A DNA stretch of 7,495 nt from positions 1-7,495 of the forward strand of contig JAOHNF010000021.1 in NCBI GenBank assembly GCA_028103285.1. The letters run 5' to 3'. The notes beneath the pieces were generated by a model. The model was given only the letters and a program-made list of their open reading frames with translations, was not told the origin of the DNA and searched no databases. This DNA comes from Candidatus Pelagibacter sp. (GTDB lineage Bacteria > Pseudomonadota > Alphaproteobacteria > Pelagibacterales > Pelagibacteraceae). A program made the translations under genes and the position numbers. Shown one piece after another: positions 7,368-7,495 of the stretch (position 1 is the first letter of the stretch; every line of letters begins with the position of its first letter).

Positions 7368-7495
7368 ATCTTTAGAAAATAAAACAAAGTCTTTTAATGA
7401 CCCTTTTGATCATTTTGAGATAAACCAGCCCTTAACAAATAATGCCATTAAAGAAATTAACGATGCAGAAGTAACAGACCCAAAAAAAGAAAATT
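7354..7495 (+). CDS. N-terminal fragment, possible 2OG-Fe(II) oxygenase (cut by window edge)
   Basis: An open frame of 47 residues starts at ATG 7354 and runs off the right edge. A stop in the same frame (TGA 7345-7347) lies just upstream, so this is the first possible ATG. It overlaps the end of the displaced ELM1 tail by 14 bp, which points to co-transcription and translational coupling. The residues DPFDHFEINQPLTNNAIKEI (16-35) resemble the opening of 2-oxoglutarate/Fe(II)-dependent (prolyl-hydroxylase-like) oxygenases, in which an aromatic P-F-x-H-F-x-I strand is followed by a helix beginning L(T/S). The Fe-binding His-x-Asp...His and the 2OG-binding Arg would lie outside the window, so the assignment rests on a short resemblance. 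No Shine-Dalgarno sequence is obvious. Confidence 0.5.
   Translation, partial: MELFKSLENKTKSFNDPFDHFEINQPLTNNAIKEINDAEVTDPKKEN

Overview
The window looks like chromosomal DNA of an AT-rich alphaproteobacterium, most probably a SAR11 / Pelagibacter-type marine bacterium. This rests on the very low GC content (judged by eye, near 30%), heavy use of A/T-ending codons and Lys/Asn/Ile-rich proteins. Very short intergenic gaps and alphaproteobacterial versions of the housekeeping genes (Atm1-type exporter, ELM1-family protein, UvrB with an N-terminal extension) also fit. The assignment is an inference; there is no rRNA or other marker to settle it.

Layout, left to right. (1) 1-2391, minus strand: uvrB (excision-repair helicase subunit), then a short-chain dehydrogenase of the pteridine-reductase-like group that starts inside the uvrB stop codon (ATGA overlap) and runs off the left edge. 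(2) 2392-2432: a 41-bp divergent gap. A good sigma70-type promoter for uvrB can be read here; its -35 box lies inside the start of the neighbouring gene. (3) 2433-3632, plus strand: a class I PLP-dependent aminotransferase of the aspartate (possibly aspartate/prephenate) type. (4) 3661-6441, minus strand: trxB (thioredoxin reductase) followed after 63 bp by an Atm1-type ABC exporter, two genes that both belong to thiol/glutathione and Fe-S homeostasis. (5) 6466-7495, plus strand: an ELM1-family gene (putative GT-B-like glycosyltransferase) whose reading frame breaks near its 3' end, then the start of a gene that may be a 2OG-Fe(II) oxygenase, cut by the right edge.

Most of the window is ordinary housekeeping sequence: DNA repair, amino-acid metabolism, thiol redox and an Fe-S-linked exporter. 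I see no mobile element, CRISPR array, tRNA, rRNA or phage gene, and no convincing new multi-gene system. The point most worth a second look is the ELM1-family gene. Its recognisable C-terminal tail continues in the -1 frame, the switch falls exactly on an A AAA AAT heptamer, and a short family segment seems to be missing there. That pattern suggests a recent small deletion/frameshift or an assembly error; programmed frameshifting is less likely. Smaller points are the uvrB promoter overlapping the aminotransferase start codon and an 8-bp repeat with 21-bp spacing between trxB and the exporter gene.
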